A DNA stretch of 64,000 bases from Tessaracoccus antarcticus (lineage in GTDB: Bacteria; Actinomycetota; Actinomycetes; Propionibacteriales; Propionibacteriaceae), in NCBI RefSeq assembly GCF_003688855.1, contig NZ_REFW01000001.1, forward strand, positions 558,001 to 622,000. The letters run 5' to 3'. The position numbers and the translations under genes were made by a program. The notes beneath the pieces are model-generated. The model did not search any database, was not told the origin of the DNA, and was given only the letters and a program-made list of their open reading frames with translations. Below are positions 62,847 through 64,000 of the stretch, piece by piece (positions within the stretch are counted from its first letter, which is position 1; every line of letters starts with the position of its first letter).

Positions 62847-63479
62847 ATGACCACTCAGGAGGACGTCGAGTTCGTCGTCCACAGCATCGCGGACACGGCA
62901 CTGGAGCAGGAAGAGTACTTCTGCCAACTGGATTCCGTGGTCGGGGACGGCGATTTCGGCTACTCACTGGCGCGCGGGTTCGAGCGGGTCCTCGAGGAAT
63001 GGGGCGACTACGACCGCACCGATCCGGGCGTCTTCCTCCAGAAGGTTGCCAAGACCATCATGTCGCGCGTCGGGGGCACCTCCGGACCCATCTGGGGGAC
63101 CGCGTTCCTGCGCGCCGGCAGCGCGTTGAAGGGCCATGGGGAGGCCAGCGCCAGCGACGTCGTGGCGGCCCTGCGCTCCTGCGTGGACGGCATCAAGGCG
63201 CGCGGGCAGGCCGAGCTGGGGGAGAAGACCCTCCTCGACGCGCTGGTCCCCGCCATCGACACCCTCGAGGCAGAGATGGCCGGCGGCGCCACCACCTCCG
63301 ACGGCCTTGCCGCCATGGCCGTGACCGCACGGCAGACCGCCGAGGCGACAGCAGGACTGCAGGCACGGCGTGGCCGCGCCAGCTACACCGGTGAACGCAG
63401 TATCGGCTCGGTGGACGCGGGTGCGATGGGCGTGGCCGTGTTCATCGAGAAACTGGCCGAGGCCTGGCCCCACCGCTGA
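62847..63479 (+). CDS. dhaL: Dihydroxyacetone-kinase ADP-binding subunit (DhaL type), 210 aa
   Basis: The DhaL domain binds the nucleotide that phosphorylates a substrate held by DhaK. The Mg-nucleotide site is LDSVVGDGDFGYSLARGFE, with Phe where DhaL of the DHA pathway usually has His; GGTSGPIWGTAFLRAG and GSVDAGAMGVAVF are the other conserved loops. This FGY variant is what I would expect in kinases for DHA-like C4 substrates, but that is from memory. The start is ATG 62847 after AGGGGAGGGG; the open frame from 62754 lacks such a site. It precedes dhaK, the reverse of the common order. Confidence 0.9.
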   Translation: MTTQEDVEFVVHSIADTALEQEEYFCQLDSVVGDGDFGYSLARGFERVLEEWGDYDRTDPGVFLQKVAKTIMSRVGGTSGPIWGTAFLRAGSALKGHGEASASDVVAALRSCVDGIKARGQAELGEKTLLDALVPAIDTLEAEMAGGATTSDGLAAMAVTARQTAEATAGLQARRGRASYTGERSIGSVDAGAMGVAVFIEKLAEAWPHR

Positions 63480-63554
63480 CTTCACCCCGCCCGGCGCCGA
63501 CGCCGGAGCGGACCCGACCACCCACACCCACCCACCCTCGAAGGAGCGGTACCG

Positions 63555-64000
63555 ATGAAGAAGTTCCTCAACGACCCCAAGCAGTTCGTGCCCGAGATGC
63601 TCAGGGGCATCGCCCTGGCCAACCCTGACACCATCACCTACGTCCCCGAGTACAACCTCATCATGCGTTCGGACGCGCCCCGCCACGACAAGGTCAGCAT
63701 CGTCCAGGGATCCGGGTCCGGCCACGAACCCGCCCACGTCATGGTGGTGGGCCCCGGCATGCTGGACGCCGCCTGCCCCGGTGACGTCTTTGCGGCCCCG
63801 CCCAGCGACTACGTCTACGAGACCACCAAGCGGCTCGCCTCGGACAAGGGCGTGCTGTTGCTCGTCAACAACTACACGGGCGACAAGATGGCCTTCGAGA
63901 TGGCGGCCGAACTCTCCGAGGCCGATGACATCAAGGTGGCCACCCTCTTCATCAACGACGACGTGGCCGTCACGGACTCCCTGTACACCGTGGGCCGTCG
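63555..64000 (+). CDS. dhaK: Dihydroxyacetone-kinase substrate-binding subunit (DhaK type), 3'-partial
   Basis: The first 148 codons of a DhaK protein, cut by the window end. It begins MKKFLNDPKQFVPEMLRGIA, with VSIVQGSGSGHEPAHVMVVG forming the substrate-binding loop, then GDVFAAPPSDYVYE and VLLLVNNYTGDKMAFEMA. The usual GGGSGHEP is GSGSGHEP here. The His that covalently binds the ketone substrate (His218 in E. coli DhaK) is outside the window. AAGGAG precedes the ATG; it lies 75 bases after dhaL and should be cotranscribed. A DhaM phosphotransferase subunit is not seen. Confidence 0.93.
   Translation, partial: MKKFLNDPKQFVPEMLRGIALANPDTITYVPEYNLIMRSDAPRHDKVSIVQGSGSGHEPAHVMVVGPGMLDAACPGDVFAAPPSDYVYETTKRLASDKGVLLLVNNYTGDKMAFEMAAELSEADDIKVATLFINDDVAVTDSLYTVGR

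Overview
The window is high-GC chromosomal DNA of an actinomycete (Actinomycetota), most likely of a Propionibacteriaceae-like lineage. Supporting signs are the order gyrB-gyrA-DUF3566 protein-tRNA-Ile(GAT), a homologue of the mycobacterial mycothiol-linked enzyme Rv2466c, a CE1758/CE1759-type flavin monooxygenase pair, a phosphoketolase, and many start codons lying 6-8 nt after a TANNNT -10 box, as in actinobacterial leaderless mRNAs. I do not name a genus.

Layout. 1-8854: a tightly coupled run of four large proteins I cannot assign to a known function; the first is cut by the window edge. 8885-10972: an AGCS sodium:alanine symporter and a phage-tail-collar (microcystin-dependent-protein type) protein. 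11164-15159: a secreted multi-domain protein and a secreted DUF1524/HNH nuclease with an Excalibur tail. 15290-26074: phosphoketolase, a LacI regulator and a giant secreted GH2 beta-galactosidase. 26395-32031: gyrB, gyrA, DUF3566 protein, tRNA-Ile. 32136-36306: a MarR-controlled flavoenzyme regulon (WrbA, LLM monooxygenase with its flavin reductase, YceI). 36535-38786: metallothionein-like protein, NlpC/P60 hydrolase, Dps. 38911-42156: an OpuC-type osmoprotectant ABC transporter. 42324-51793: a GH43 secreted hydrolase, sirtuin, HAD phosphatase, DsbA-like enzyme, VOC protein, M15/extensin-like lipoprotein, glycosyltransferase, an atypical phosphofructokinase, flavodoxin and a membrane protein. 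51797-55365: a PLD-helicase-DUF3427 protein divergent from a Nudix hydrolase. 55400-59676: O-methyltransferase, a small XRE/membrane-protein pair, an SH3/HAD-like protein and a divergent two-component system. 60223-64000: a GntR-controlled locus with class II aldolase, HAD phosphatase and DhaL/DhaK kinase subunits (dhaK cut by the window end).

How it fits together. Three regulons can be read from shared DNA sites. MarR boxes TGACAYGTCA occur at marR-wrbA and, with identical promoter geometry, at the LLM pair and at yceI. An 18-bp site TCTAGnCnnGTATAGTCA lies upstream of both the aldolase operon and dhaL, flanking the GntR gene. Three inverted repeats TGTCAAG-N4-CTTGACA sit upstream of the XRE gene. 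Two LacI-type operators sit before the beta-galactosidase and the GH43 gene. A four-cysteine module of about 115-135 residues recurs in three exported proteins far apart in the window (13582, 25670, 37454). The best candidates for undescribed biology are the 5'-edge cluster and this module, followed by the PLD-helicase/Nudix pair.
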